A stretch of 64,000 nucleotides of DNA from Capitulum mitella (lineage: Eukaryota > Arthropoda > Thecostraca > Pollicipedomorpha > Pollicipedidae): the NCBI GenBank assembly GCA_030062745.1, contig CP099843.1, positions 16,906,997 to 16,970,996 on the forward strand, given 5' to 3'. Position 1 is the stretch's first letter; each line of letters starts with the position of its first letter. Both the position numbers and the translations under genes were made by a program. Below, piece after piece: positions 23,615-35,960 of the stretch. The notes under the pieces are model-generated. The model was not told the origin of the DNA, searched no databases, and saw only the letters and a program-made list of their open reading frames with translations.

Positions 23615-24160
23615 CTCCCCCTTCCCCAGTCAGTCAGTTTAGTATGGGGTTACGACAGTGCATGGCTAGCTCTCTGAGCCAGCTCAGGTCAAGTGGACCC
23701 AAAAATTACGTACTATGCTGCTGATGTACTAGGCCTGCGCTGTTGTAGAAAACTGGTGCTGCTGTTGTTCAAGACTAGTGAACATATTATGTTGGTGATG
23801 TACTGAGTCCATAGGCGCAGTAGCCATGGGAACAAGGGGGGGGGGCAGGGGGCTTCAGCCCTCGAAGTTTTAGACTGGGGAGCTCAGCCCCTTCAACTTC
23901 TCAATGCCAGTGATATGAGATATGTTGGTTTGCCACTTGGCCGTTTTTACGATAGAGTAGTCATATCTAAGTGTCAAAAAATGATGAAAATCAAACCTTT
24001 CAATGGCAAATGAATAGCGAGCATAACGAGGATAAAACAGTGTCGAAGGACGGGGGCGGATGACCGGGCCAAGGACGGGCAATATTTGGTAGCTCAAAGG
24101 GCAACACAAACTGCAGACAATTCGGACGCATAAGTAGCATTGGGAAACCCTCTAGATGAG
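23615..24160. other. No recognisable gene; poly-G run near 23838
   Basis: Short frames only. A run of ten G followed by CAGGGGG near 23838-23855 could form a quadruplex or mark an assembly-sensitive spot. Confidence 0.35.
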
Positions 24161-24162
24161 GA

Positions 24163-24300
24163 TGGGGCGACGTAGTGTAGTGGTTGCTTTGCTCGCCTTG
24201 TGGCCGGAAGGTCCTCGGTTCGAATCCGGGTAACAGCGACATTTCGCGGCACAATCGACAGTGTCGTTAAAAATAACCCACTAACTCTAGATGCGGTGGT
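24163..24300 (+). repeat. tRNA-His-derived SINE
   Basis: An A box TAGTGTAGTGG (24173-24183) and a perfect B box GGTTCGAATCC (24217-24227) are spaced as in a tRNA. The region between them has the anticodon-arm pattern CCTTGTGGCC with GTG at 24200-24202, as in tRNA-His. The flanks do not form an acceptor stem and no CCA-side pairing exists, so it is not a working tRNA. The non-tRNA tail extends to about 24300. Confidence 0.75.
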
Positions 24301-24479
24301 ACCTATGTATTGACTTGGTTGCGGATGTTACTTTTGATTGTGGCGACGGAAGGTCGTATGCCGGAGCTGACGACAACGAAATGAAACATCATCAGCCGAC
24401 CCTGTCGGCTTTTGTGGGGAAAAGAAAGACCTCTACACAGGCGCAAATCCAACGGGATGGGGGCGATCGCCCTTTCCTT

Positions 24480-26000
24480 GAGGCTTGAGAAGGGACCCTT
24501 CTCTCGAAAGGGGCCCCGAAGGGACCCTGTATCAGTTTCACGGGGTCTTTATGAAAACATCACGGGTTCGTGATGCAGTCGGGGAGGGGGGGGGGGGCAC
24601 TGGGAGGATTAGATGACCCCTGAGACGCATGGAAGTGACCCCGAAGCTCCAAAAGGGCCTTTGCGACCAAAACAGGGCCTAACACGGCAGATTGCCCCCG
24701 CGACCGCCAGAAGGATCACGGGGCCCTTGAGACGGCCAAGATGAGGACTGAGTCCCAGGGACGGCATAGGGGCCCCTGGAATGTAACAGGGACTCTGAGT
24801 GGGTTTCACGGACCCGTGCGGGAAGCTGAAGGCTCTTGATGCAGCCAGAGGACCCCCGGGAGGATAATGAGACCCTGGGACAGCAAGATGGCCCATACGA
24901 TGGATAGGAGGGCCCCGAAACCCTTCAAGGGTCCCTGGGACCGCAAGAGGTGCCCCAGCAAGGTAAAGGGTCCACGAGACTGTTTAGAGTACCAGAGAGG
25001 CTCCTTGGACGGCACAGACTTATGAGGGTGCTTAGTACGGTATAAGGAGACCCTGGCCAGCCAAAGAGGCACTCTGAACATGGATTCACCAGCGACCTGC
25101 TCAACGTCGAGAGGGGCTCCAAATGGGCTACACCGAACTTTTCCGAAAGCCTGAAGGATTCTTGATGCAGTGTTGGGGGCCCGAGAAGATTAGATGTGTC
25201 CTGAGATTGTTAGGTGGACCCCTACGCAGTAGACGGCCCCTGAGACCGCCAAAAAATTCGGAGGGCTCCTGTGAGGAAAAGATGATAAGGAGACCACTAA
25301 AACGGTATTAGGGCCCTGAACGGTCATGGGGCCCCCAAGCGTGTTAGGCGGGCTCATGGCACAGAAAAAGTCCCCTAAGTACCAGTGAGGCCCCTGAAGT
25401 GTCCACAAGGACCCATGCTACAGGTCTACTGCTACAGGTGTCCTAAGACTGTCATGTATACCACATGTAACACAGGGCGATCCCTGATACACCCATGGAG
25501 ACTACCGGAGACGTTCAGAGGGTCCATGACACTGCGCAGGGGACAATGAAATCGTCACAATTTCTTTTGCCAGAGGGTCTCTCAGACGGCAAAACTGTTC
25601 TTCGGAGACAACAAGAGCGGCACCTAAGGTAACAGGGGGTCCCCTGTGACTGCTAGATATGGTCTTGATACCGCCAGCTAGGCAATAGGGGCCCATGGGA
25701 CGACCAGAGAGGCCCCTGAAATTACAAAGCCTTGAGACTTCCAGACAGCTCCTGAAACGGCCGAAGGACTTAGAGCATTGCCAGCCGTGCCTTTGTCATG
25801 TAAGAAAGAGACTTATAGAGGGCCCTTGTTACCTGAGGGGCTTCTTGGACGGCGAAAATTCCCCAGGGATGACAGGAGGGAGCCCAAGATGGCTGAAGTG
25901 CCCCTGAAACTGCCAGATGGACCCATGACACGCACTGCCTGAGATGCCCATGGAACGACCAAGGGAGCGCCTAAGACGTCCCGAGGAACACGTTTAAGTG
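24480..26000 (-). repeat. Degenerate minisatellite, about 1.5 kb
   Basis: Variants of GGGCCCCTGAGACGGCCAGA recur about every 25-36 bases across the whole block ('cccttgagacggccaaga', 'cccctgagaccgccaaaa', 'cccctgaaactgccaga' and others). It is strongly purine/GC-skewed and open in several frames only because of the repeat. It includes a poly-G run at 24585-24599. No protein is called. Confidence 0.8.
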
Positions 26001-26790
26001 TAAAAGGAACCTGACAACACTATTACGAGGGGGCAAACGGACTTCTGGACCAGATACAGACGCGACGTATCAAATATAGGGAGGAACGCAGTGGCCTAAA
26101 ATCCTGCCTTTGTTGTCATATCTCGGACACTTTGCAGGGGGAGAAAACCAAAATTTTCGCAAATGAGGCGACGCACTTAATTTTGTCGGTTACACGATGT
26201 GGTAAAAACGCCATCTGAACAAAACATGTTAGTCTGGGCCACAGCAGATAAACGTATTTCGTATCTCAAGAGCAAAAAATGGGGGCGGAGGCCAGGAGGG
26301 GGCCCACACTGACCATTCGCCCCCCGTTGCGAAATCCTGGACCAGCCCTGACTCTACAAGGTTGATATCATTTTTTTCAATCTGGGGTCGCGAAAAGTCG
26401 GCAAGTGGCTGGAAGCGATCTGCCGCAGGAAAGGCTGGGAAAGAGAGGGTTAAAAATGAACATAAGTTTAATGCAGACCATGCGTACATTTGGAGGGATT
26501 TTGTTCTATAATACTAGTATCAATTTTTGGATTTTTGGATGGATTCTTGTGACATTTACAGACGGCTCCCCTATCTGTGGAGATCTGGCTTAAAAGGAGC
26601 ACATTTACAAACTTCATAGGATCCAAATGCTTTGCTGGACTTGTCAGAGGCTAAGAGGAAACCTCTGTTTTAAAGGAGGCAAGTGTAGTTTCCTAAAGAC
26701 CTGGTAGGGCCTGAGCCCTCTGTCATTATTTTCTAAGCATCCTGAACCATGAATGTGTATGTGTGTCGCAAAAAATTGCACACACACGCA
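26001..26790. other. No recognisable gene
   Basis: Frames below 90 codons on both strands, none with a domain. Nothing is supported. Confidence 0.4.
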
Positions 26791-26805
26791 AATGCACGCA
26801 CCCAC

Positions 26806-26808
26806 TCA

Positions 26809-26900
<92 letters not shown>
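26806..26900. repeat. (CA)n(TA)n compound microsatellite
   Basis: About 40 bases of CA repeat run directly into about 50 bases of TA repeat. A minor (CA)-rich lead-in starts near 26778. Confidence 0.95.
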
Positions 26901-26902
<2 letters not shown>

Positions 26903-26904
26903 TA

Positions 26905-28080
26905 TAATATGTATATACTTTGGCGTTTTAGGAATTTTCAAAAATTGCGAAAAGATGTAAAACTGTCCTCGTTCAAAACAGGGCAGGCTACATCTATTGA
27001 GAAACTTACATTTAGGAGAGGGGAAGAATGAGGGAGGTGTTCAGCCCAGCCTCGGCTTTAGCAAGCATTTATACGGAGCAGTACTCCAGCCACTGGTGTT
27101 GTTATTCTGTTCTTGCAGTTAGTTTCCTGCACTGCCAGAATCACTGCCTTTGGGCAGCTGGAAAGAAAGCAGGCATCTGCTTGTTTGACTGCCGTCATTG
27201 TTTCGTTGGCTGGTGTTCACATTCTCATATCTAGTTAGTGGGACAACAAAGGCAAATTTCTTCCTCCTGTGAGGGTGGGAGCCCTCCAAAAATGGGGACC
27301 TCTGAGGCAGAAAAGTGGTCTAAATGACTAAAAGTGGTCTAAATGCAGGTGAGAAATTTGAAAATGATGGCCTGCTTAAGGTCCATGTTAAAGAAAGTGG
27401 CATACCTCCTGTAAGAGAGGTAAATTTGTGAGTAGATTGTGAGGGTCCCAAAGGAAGGTAAGGACCTCCTACGAGTACCTTACCCCTCCGTAAAAAAAAT
27501 CCTGATTATGTGCCTGGGTGAGTGGAGCGGGGAGGGGGGGGGGGTGAAAACTGAGCCAAAGGTTCAATTTTCAGGCTATCCAATTTCGGCCGCTGCTGAA
27601 GTCAGTGCTAGAAGACTAAAGTCAAGTCCACGCACCATATTTTGTGAACGATTTGCCTCGGCTCAAACTTGTTACGTTTTCCCCCCTAGATGGAGGAATA
27701 GGGCGGAGGCACGGAGGCATCGTGCCCCCCCCCTTAATTGGCAAAGTTTAACAATGACCCTATGGTGTTGCATGGGAAGCAATGGCTCGAAAAGTAGCCG
27801 GGGCCCCCTCCCATCCTTGCCGGACCACGTTCCGTCCCTAGTGGTTTGCCCTGTGAATTTCCAGCCTTAAATGGAGTATTCCAGTCTGACTGCATTGTCT
27901 GTCGGGTGAGCTATCTGGGAAAGCTAGTGAAGCTTCCGGCATCGCTTCCAGAAAGAACTCTGTGAGCATGAAACGCAAGCGAAGACTTAACGGTGAGGAA
28001 TTTCAAATATTATCGCATACATCCAGGAACATATTGCATAACCATCTACATTTGATGGCTCAACATTGGTAAGAGGTCCT
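26905..28080. other. No certain gene
   Basis: A 143-codon plus frame (27439-27870) spans simple G- and C-runs and shows no domain. It is probably chance. The tandem phrase 'aaagtggtctaaatg' occurs twice near 27315-27345. Confidence 0.35.
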
Positions 28081-28086
28081 TGGGAA

Positions 28087-28133
28087 GAGGAGAGAGAGGG
28101 AAAGAGGGAGGGAGAGATGGGGAGAGAGAGAAG

Positions 28134-28198
<65 letters not shown>
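28087..28198. repeat. (AG)n microsatellite
   Basis: An imperfect GA/GGA lead-in is followed by about 60 bases of pure AG repeat (28138-28198). Open frames through it are artefacts. Confidence 0.95.
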
Positions 28199-28199
<1 letters not shown>

Positions 28200-30640
28200 A
28201 GAAAGAGAAGCGGTCCAGTGACAAAGCATCGGGATGTATATTTGATCGTTTCACTGATTTTCGAGGCGCCCCCTCCAACTTTGGTATTGTTCCCGCACCC
28301 CTGACTGGGTCTGCACTAAAGCAGTCGTGTGGGTCATTGCGACATCATTAACTTTGTGCGGGGCCTTCTCAGAAACCCGTTGTTCAAACCTTGCACATCT
28401 GTTGTCATGCAGCGAGACACTCTGCTCGAAAGTTGCACATATGTTGTAACGCAGAGCGTCCGTTGTGTCGGTCCTTGGTGACGCAATTTTGCATTGGGAA
28501 AATTTAGAACAAGGGTGGTAATGCCAACAAAAAATGGTTCAATTAAACATGGTACAACAAAAGTGCAAGACTTGCAACATAGACCACTGATATGGAGTGT
28601 TGTAAGGCCTCAGTAAAACGTCACCAGTTTCGTTCAATCATCCCGTTTTGAAACCTCGTAATACTTGAGTTACATCCTAGGAATCAGCGGTGGTGTTCAT
28701 AGGCGTACTAGTGGAATGCCAAGCCGCGTAAAGATGGAAGAGTGGAGTTGGCCATGTCGGGATGCTGTGTGCGTTTTATTCCGGGCATTTAACTGCACCC
28801 GGCGCCGCAGCGTTCCGCGTGGCCATGCGGCCATTTTAATTCCAGAGTAGTCTCGCGCACACGTCTCCCCATCCTTCGGAGTATAGGTGCATACATATAG
28901 GTAAGGAATTAAAATGTGCTTTATTTGTAACCAAACCATCAAAGGATTAGTGCGCTTCTTGTTGCCTACATAGGAAGTTGAGCTATTCATGTTATGGTAC
29001 TCCAGTAATATATGTAGCGGTTGCCAAGTTACGCTTGTGGTGCTCACGTCAGTCACGAGGTGAGGCATTTTTGTATTTGGCGGTAGGCGAGAGGGATAAA
29101 GGAGCCTTAAAATGGTTCTTGTCATGTAGCGCCATGAGAGTTATGTTAAATCTTTAAAACAATGAGAAGGGTAGCTGCATCGCAACTCCGTTTTTGCTAT
29201 CCCTGATGTAATTAGCAACAGAGTGACCGAGGATTTGTCATTCCAATCCATGATCCGTTTCTGGTGAATAATTATCACTTCTGTTGGCTTCCTTCTGCCA
29301 ACCCAGTGCAGCAGATGACAACTTGTGACTAACCTAATCCAGAATGTTGGAATACACAAGAGGTCTAAACTAAAAATGGTCCCCCTCGCCCGGCGGGACC
29401 ATTTTTACACCTTTGCCGGGCGGAGAAGGGTCTAAACGAACCCCTCCTACCTTTTGAACAAAAAGAGACAGAGCAACGCGGCGAAAACCAGTGTGTTGCT
29501 CTTCACGTAACCAACTCAACAATACCGGTGTTTTTGGTTTAAGGGCATCAGGGGACTGCCCATGTCAAGGAAATTACGTCAAAGCGGCCATGTCAAAATG
29601 TGTCGAAGTTTTCTTAGCAGCATAGTTCCCAAAGTCATGAAAATAAATCAATTTTGTAAGTACCAGCGTGTTTGTCGTTGTCTTAGCTATTAGAAAATGC
29701 ATGCATTGTTGTGTCTAGATCAATGAGTGACCTCCCAGGCTAGGAAAATATCATCATAATGAAAATTTGTAATAGGAGGCATGATGGTTCCATCACACTT
29801 TGTCGGGTCACAGGTCAAGCGAGCGAAGACACGCTTGTCAAGCTTGATACACCATTATTCCTCGGACTGGGAGGGGATAAGCTATTCAAGGTCGCGGCTA
29901 TCTTAGTTCCTAAGGTCACCACCAGGGGCGCCTATGCCGTTTTACGAAAATCGCTCCTTGTCGAAAACCACTCAAGCTAGAGCCACAAAATTTGATGCTC
30001 AGGTAGGTGAGTATACGGTCCATCCTAGCATATCATGATGGCGACGGTGCGAGCTTCTGAAGGTTACAGCTAGGGACACAATCAGATTTTGAATTTTCAA
30101 ATTGTTCCGATCCAGTGTGACCTTCAACTACAAATTGGCTTTACGTTACTTCAAACGATGTTCGTCAAAATGGCATTAATGTGGTGGGTCGTAACAAGGC
30201 ATTCTTGTAAGTGTAGGTATCCCCTATCACGAACAAAGAACTACAATGCCATTGTTTAATATGCAAGTTTGACCTAGTTTGACCTTTGATTACCTGAACC
30301 TTTCCATATACTAAAACTAGGTCATGGGCATCACAAGTTATAAAACAAGCATCTAACACGACATTGCAATGCCCAATTTCAAACAAATGGTATGCATTTT
30401 CAATTTAGTTCAAAACACGACTGACAGGACATTGACAAAAGCATCACAGGTCACCGCCTATGCACAAAAAATATAACTTTTCTCAAAGCCTATACATGTT
30501 GAAAACTCAGCAAACAACAAAAGCAGCGCTCCATCTTCGGTCACTAAGAAGTCATTCAAGAAAAACCGCAGGGAGTCGTAAAACGACCCTCCGCTGGGCG
30601 AGATTTAAAACCATGCAATGAATTCCTGTCCTATGCGGAT
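28200..30640. other. No certain gene; hairpin at 29372-29406
   Basis: A 142-codon minus frame (28697-29125) has no recognised domain. A perfect 12-bp inverted repeat, AAAAATGGTCCC and GGGACCATTTTT with an 11-base loop, lies at 29372-29406 and looks like a transposon end or MITE fragment. The rest is featureless. Confidence 0.4.
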
Positions 30641-30647
30641 TATCAAA

Positions 30648-30648
<1 letters not shown>

Positions 30649-30724
<76 letters not shown>

Positions 30725-30771
30725 GTATATGTATATACATTTATATATATACATATATATATATACACACA

Positions 30772-30838
<67 letters not shown>
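30649..30838. repeat. (TC)n(AC)n(TA)n compound microsatellite
   Basis: TC repeat (30649-30679), AC repeat (30680-30705), then TA repeat with a few GTA/CA interruptions to about 30838. It directly abuts the 3' end of the Penelope-like element, which often have simple-repeat tails. Confidence 0.95.
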
Positions 30839-30839
<1 letters not shown>

Positions 30840-32215
30840 TTCATGTTAGTTGGTTTGGAAGAGACAGAGGTTAAATGCAAAACAACAGTATATTCGTCGA
30901 CGTTTTGTCCTACCTAGGACATTATCAAGACTAATGTAGGTGTTAAATGGTAAAAACTAGCAGTAGAAAATCCAAGCGTACACGTGCTAAGTGTTTAAAG
31001 ATCCCACAACTGGCATTTCCCACCTAAAGATCCCGCCACTATGGAAAATCAAATATATGCATATCACGGAACAAGACGGGCGCGTCACATGAACATCAAG
31101 CACTCACTCAAGCACTTAAACAGCGTACTCTTTCACCTTTGCCCATGCAGCACACTCTCATATTATAACTTAAGGGTGCCCACTGCGTTCACCTGTTTGG
31201 TTGAAGACCTTGAATACACACGGCCTCCATTACCGAAAACCTTCCCTTGTCACGGGCTGCTTTTGATAGGATTTGGGTTTTCTCCACCATCTGCCGCCTC
31301 GTCAACAGTTCGCCATGTTGCTGGAGTGAGTATCTTAATGGGGGACATTCTACAGGTGCATCGTGATGCGTCTAATGAGAGAGATGGTGGTCTGACCAAC
31401 TTATCCAGTTTTTGGAGGGAGCGCGCAGTCTCCTATTGTACATTTGTAAAAGACAATGTTGGCTTTTTTTAGTTGAATAGCATCACGCGATGCGTTGTTC
31501 TTCATCGAGAGAGATGATGTTAGTTTATCTCAATAGAAGATGGCGAGCTGGAGCTGGTCTGATGGACTAACCACCTCGCAGTTTCTCCGGACAATTTCAG
31601 AAAGGACTTTCTCGTCGCTCTTGTGACTGGAACATGGTATTTTTGTAAAAGATCTTGTGGATGTTTTAAGCTTTCCCGTTTGTTTTTACAACTTCTAGTT
31701 GGGTGGAGATGGCTTTCTGAATCTCAGCGTCAATGGCGGGGACTTGGTATTGGTTGCAGCAAGTATCTGCTTAACTCTTCGCAGTTCTTGGTGTACGAGT
31801 GACCAAGAAGAGCAGTGTATGAAGGAGCGGTGGACGTACGCTTTAACTGGTTCCACATCGTTCAGCGCACTGGCATTGCCCGTTGAGACAGGCTCCAAAA
31901 TCAGTTTTCTTGCGGTGAACATGAGAAGCGAAGTCGCCATTCATTGCATCCACGCTGACGTCAAGGAGACTGATGCAGTGTCCAATGCTTCCTTCAGCCG
32001 ACGACTCCAAGCCAGAAATCTCTTCGTGTGCTTTCAGCTGGTTGATAGCGGCTTGGTTGTCAACATCTACAGGAATACCATTAATATGTCTACAGTACAT
32101 ATACACACCGTTGTTGCCGTTAAGCGAAACATTCATTTCGACTTCTGCCATGTGCGCCTGAGCAAAGAAGACGCCGGGAGAACCCATCGGCATCTCCGTA
32201 AAATGTCGTAGTCAA
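30840..32215 (-). pseudogene. Penelope-like retroelement remnant
   Basis: Read on the minus strand, the order reverse transcriptase, GIY-YIG-type endonuclease region, 3' tail is that of Penelope-like elements. At about 32190-31850 are a MGSP motif, the DNQAAINQLKAH segment and SLLDVSVD followed by HRKKTD (VYRKPT in intact copies). After a frameshift, HRSFIHCSSWSLVHQELRRV and KQILAATN continue to about 31740. The catalytic Y-V-D-D tetrad region is degraded to HINGI. Further on (31490-31200) a heavily stopped stretch retains KCTIGDC and GQT, consistent with the endonuclease N-terminus. The 3' end carries a hammerhead-like motif and stops at a microsatellite. The element cannot encode a working enzyme. 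Confidence 0.8.
30895..30932 (-). ncRNA. Hammerhead-ribozyme-like motif (degenerate)
   Basis: The minus strand reads TTGATAAT, then GTCC-TAGGTA-GGAC (a four-pair stem with loop), then AAAACGTCGACG. The order matches the hammerhead core CUGANGA, stem II, GAAA, stem III that Penelope-like elements carry in their terminal repeats. Two core positions differ (C and G of CUGAUGA), the first G of GAAA is A, and one extra T separates the core from stem II. It is therefore probably inactive. The location at the 3' end of a Penelope-like remnant supports the reading. Confidence 0.45.
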
Positions 32216-32499
32216 GGACTTTTTAAAAATGACGGGTGTCCCGCAAGATATTCGTGAGTTTGTTTCTTCTGTAGTGAATTGCTCAGCCGATCCATTCGTA
32301 AAATCATTAAAAATATTTTAAAATAGAAACCTACTATGGCTTAATTAAAACTGAAAAAATTACAAAACATGTAAACTTACAAATAACGCTGCTGGCGTAC
32401 GTCTTTTAGAAGAGTAATGCCAAATAGTGTGCGTAGCGGAAAAAAAGGAAAAATCCGGAGATCCATTATAAAAATCAGTGGGGCTACCACAGCGTGTCT
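32216..32499. other. No recognisable gene
   Basis: AT-rich linker between two repeats. Nothing is supported. Confidence 0.4.
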
Positions 32500-32910
32500 A
32501 GTAACTGGATCATTTCACTTCAAATCGCACGAGAACTGAACCGATTTGGTACGCTCATAGTGCCTATCAAAAATGGCCAGCTATGAATTTTTAGCCCAGG
32601 GTGGCCTCTGATGTCAAAGCTTCAGGTCATGAAGGGCCACCGGTTTTTACAGACATTGCATGACTTAAATGCCCATAACTCGGTGAAAGATTGTCAAAGA
32701 ATGGTGCAATTAGCGCCATTCGAAAGAAAAATGTTCCATCTTTTATAAAAATTCCGCTTTTTGGCCACCTTGAGATGATCTTTGACCTGACTACGTCACT
32801 TGGGACATTTTCGGTTTTTTCTCTGCCCACCGCGATGTTCCCGAAAATAGAGCACAATCTATCCCCAAGTATCTTTCATGAGTGCGGCAGAAAAAGTGCT
32901 GTGGAAGTTG
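32500..32910 (-). repeat. Dispersed repeat family 3, copy c (inverted)
   Basis: The reverse complement matches 13600-14290 and 35560-35960 ('cattttcggga', 'gagttatgggcatttaa', 'gcatgaa'-type blocks). It ends within AT-rich DNA near 32910. Confidence 0.65.
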
Positions 32911-33194
32911 AATTCTTTCAGGTATCTTGATATAAGCACTCCTAAGTGATGCTTGAGAAATATGACCTGGGCTTTTGGAGAACATCGATTAGTTTCGTGC
33001 CTTTTGTTTGTCCGATTGCTCTACAATTTGGTGTCCACAATGTCTTGCTTGCTACACATTAGCTTAATTTTCCATAGCTTGACTAAAACGTAAAGGGCAT
33101 CGCGTCTCTCCATCTATCGACCCCGGCCATCCAAATATGACGGGCGCATTCCCCACATTCCCACGAAAGGGAGTTCGCTGGGTGCTCGTAGTCC

Positions 33195-34626
33195 TTCATC
33201 ACACGCGTTGGAAGGGGGGCATTTTGTGCCCCCTCCTACCTGTTTTCCCTCAAAATCTCGAGAACGGATCGGAGCTGGTTGCTGCTACTTTGTGACGTTC
33301 ATGACGCAATAAATCGAAAATCGGCCGGAAATTTGTGAAGTTGGGAGCATCTGAAGCCAAACAAACACAACGAAAATAACGGTTGTCGCTGACAAATGGG
33401 AATTTTGCGAAAGGACTAGCGTTCTACCTGAGATTACCGTGTGACATAATCAGCCGACATCATTCGGGAATAAGTGATGGATGAGCCAATACCAAAGCCA
33501 AGGTCAGTAAAAGTCAGGATCGTCAAGGGTCAAGGTCAGTCAGCTTGTGAACTGATCCAGATTTGCTTTGCAACATGGCGGATTGTATAAGAATGCATTC
33601 AAAGATCCTAATAAAAACACGTGTGCGCACATTGATACGCTTACATATTCCAGGGTAAGAGAAAGCCAAGGTCATCAAAGGTCAAGGTTGCCTATCTGGT
33701 GACCTGGTCCAGATTTGATTTGCAACTTGTCGATTTGTATGGAATATACATTTAAAGGATCTGAGAAAAACACGTATACGCACATTGATACATTTATATA
33801 TACCAAGGTCAGTGCAGAGCAGTCAGGGTCAATTATTCTGTGGCCTAGCCCAGATTTGGTTTCCATCATGTCGATTTGTGTGAAATAGGCATTGAAGTAC
33901 CCTGATAAAATAAAAACACGTTTGGGACATTGATACGCATACATACATGCATACATACATACATATAAATATACATATGTCTGTACATGTGTGCATAATT
34001 TTTGCATTTTGTAGTAATCAAATCGTTTAATTGGGTGTGTTATACCAACTTTAGCGCAAATAGTTGAAATAAAACTTACGTTGGATCAGAAACCTCATCC
34101 AAGGTCAAGGACCTCACTTCATTTCTCTTGACATTACGAAGGTTAGTAAACGCTGGAAGTGATCAGATGGACTGATCCTGGCTATCTTCAGTGAAAATAC
34201 GCCAAAAGATGCGTTTAGCGCCCTTATTTACACTCAAACTATGTCAGTATTCCGTGTTGCTCGAAATTTGATTTGCAAAAAATGAAAAAATGGCGCCATA
34301 GTGCAATAACCTGGCATGTCCTCGACCCAAAACCCTCACGTTTTGACGCTCAAACACGCACCCTTTTCTCGTTTCGTTGGAAAGCCGTACAGAATGGCCT
34401 GTACGGGCCGAGAAAGAGCCCACAGTTGACATTTTCGACCCCATTTGACCTTGAAGATATTGACTTGGATCACGAAAATTGGACATCATGTAAATGTTTA
34501 TGACCCTAACCCACCCAAAAAATTTGGTATCTTTAGCCCATTCCGTTTCCGAGATCGGAGGGGGGCACTTTTGTGCCTCCTTCCGGTGCGCGTTAGCGCG
34601 AAACCCCCTTACACTTCGCATGTTAA
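33195..34626 (-). mobile_element. TTAA-flanked element family 2, copy c
   Basis: The right end on the minus strand starts TTAACATGCG and continues 'ttcgcgctaacgcgcac-ggaagg' and 'ggcacaaaagtgccccc', as in copy a (43818-44985). The left end has 'cgcgttggaaggggggca', the inverted counterpart. The middle holds three units of a 120-160-bp tandem repeat with AGGTCA words and 'aacacgt-t-cgcacattgata'. This copy is longer than copy a because of an extra unit. No transposase frame. Confidence 0.75.
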
Positions 34627-34629
34627 CCC

Positions 34630-35325
34630 AGTTGAGACAATCTTTGTCTTGCTTCGAGGCCTTTTAAAGGTCAGCCGAGTTCAATGGCCCCAGCTGACAT
34701 TGGGTGACCTGTTGGTTTTGGATCATTCATAGCTTTTTTAGAGCACTGGTTTCGAATCTGAATCTGAAAATATATTGTTTACGCATCGGAATTCACGAAT
34801 TCCATGCCAGCTAGACGGCATTGATTTTTTGTTATTACGTCCTCCCCTGAATAGTTAGAATCGTTACTTGAATGGTAATAGTAGAATAGTAATCGTAAAA
34901 TAGTAATAACAGAATAGTGACCGTAGAATAATGATAGTAGAGTAGTTGGAAATGAAATTGCAACTTCGTATAGAGGTAGATGGAAGTGACCACTGAGATA
35001 CATGCCAAAAAATAAGAAAAGAACTTTTATCCATGACATGAAATGAACGTAAATGATTCGAAGCGTGCAAAATGGATATGAAATTCGAAATTGGCGGCCA
35101 GGAAACCTATCAATGATCCGAGGTCAAGGTAGGCAACCCAAGGTCGGCCAATGTCAGTGGCCTCGGTTGACCTTTCAAGGGTCCCGACTACACGTACTAC
35201 ACTACATGTACGACTAGGATTATCTCAGTTGGCTTTAAGACCTAAGAACACCCAGTGAACCCACTTTCATGGAAATGTGAAGAACGGGCATGTCAGATTT
35301 GGATGGCAGGGGTCAAGTGGTGGCG
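34630..35325. other. No recognisable gene
   Basis: 34850-34945 holds imperfect 'gaatagtaat' repeats. Otherwise nothing is recognised. Confidence 0.4.
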
Positions 35326-35329
35326 AAGT

Positions 35330-35960
35330 GCCATGACGTTTGACCTCTGGTCAAGCAACGTAAAACTAAGCTGATGTGCAGCAGCCATGCAGGACGTTGT
35401 GCAAACCAAATTGCAAAACAGTCAGACAAACGAAAGGCTCGAAATCAATCAGTCTAATGGCCTCATGTTATATTTCTTAAGCCTTACGTGGCAGAACCTA
35501 AATCAAGATAACTGGAAAAGTTTCGATTTGCCCAGAAATGTTTTTTGCCACACTTGCTAACGATTCTTGGGGACATATTGTGCTGCATTTTCGGGAAGAA
35601 CGCGGTGGGCAAACATAGTGAAAACCGAAAATGTTCCAGTTGAGTTAATCAGGTCAAAGATCGTCTCAAGGTCGCCGAAAAAAATAGAATCATTTATAGA
35701 AGGAGGAACATTCCCCTTTCGAATGACGCTGATCGCACATTTTTGTGGCAATCCTTCACTGAGTTATGGGGATTTGAACCATGCAATGTCCGTAAAAATC
35801 GGTCACCTTTCATGACCAGTAACTTAGAACCCAGAGGTCACCCTGGTCTAGAAGTTTCTGACTGGACATTTTTTGATAGGTACTATGAGCGCACCAGATT
35901 TCATCGAAATCCAAAAGGGTCCGGTCCATTCTTGTGAGATTTGACATGGTATGACCCACC
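35330..35960 (+). repeat. Dispersed repeat family 3, copy b
   Basis: Matches 13400-14290 in order and orientation, for example 'gctgatgtgcagcag', 'ggacatattgtgctgcattttcggg' split into shared shorter words, and 'gagttatgggg-atttgaaccatgc'. Noncoding. Confidence 0.7.

Noticed and set aside
24163..24236. Functional tRNA-His gene
   Set aside because: The acceptor stem does not pair and the sequence continues into a SINE tail.
27439..27870. 143-codon plus frame
   Set aside because: It crosses poly-G and poly-C runs, has no domain, and its composition follows the base composition.
30618..30917. Coding frames through TA, CA and GA microsatellites (also 12338-12589, 26753-27031, 28080-28304, 40252-40437)
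   Set aside because: They encode only dipeptide repeats such as YI, TH, RE or LS and are artefacts.
31041..31472. 143-codon plus frame
   Set aside because: It is antisense to the decayed endonuclease part of the Penelope-like element.
31699..32211. 170-codon plus frame
   Set aside because: It is antisense to the reverse-transcriptase remnant, which has real motifs on the minus strand.
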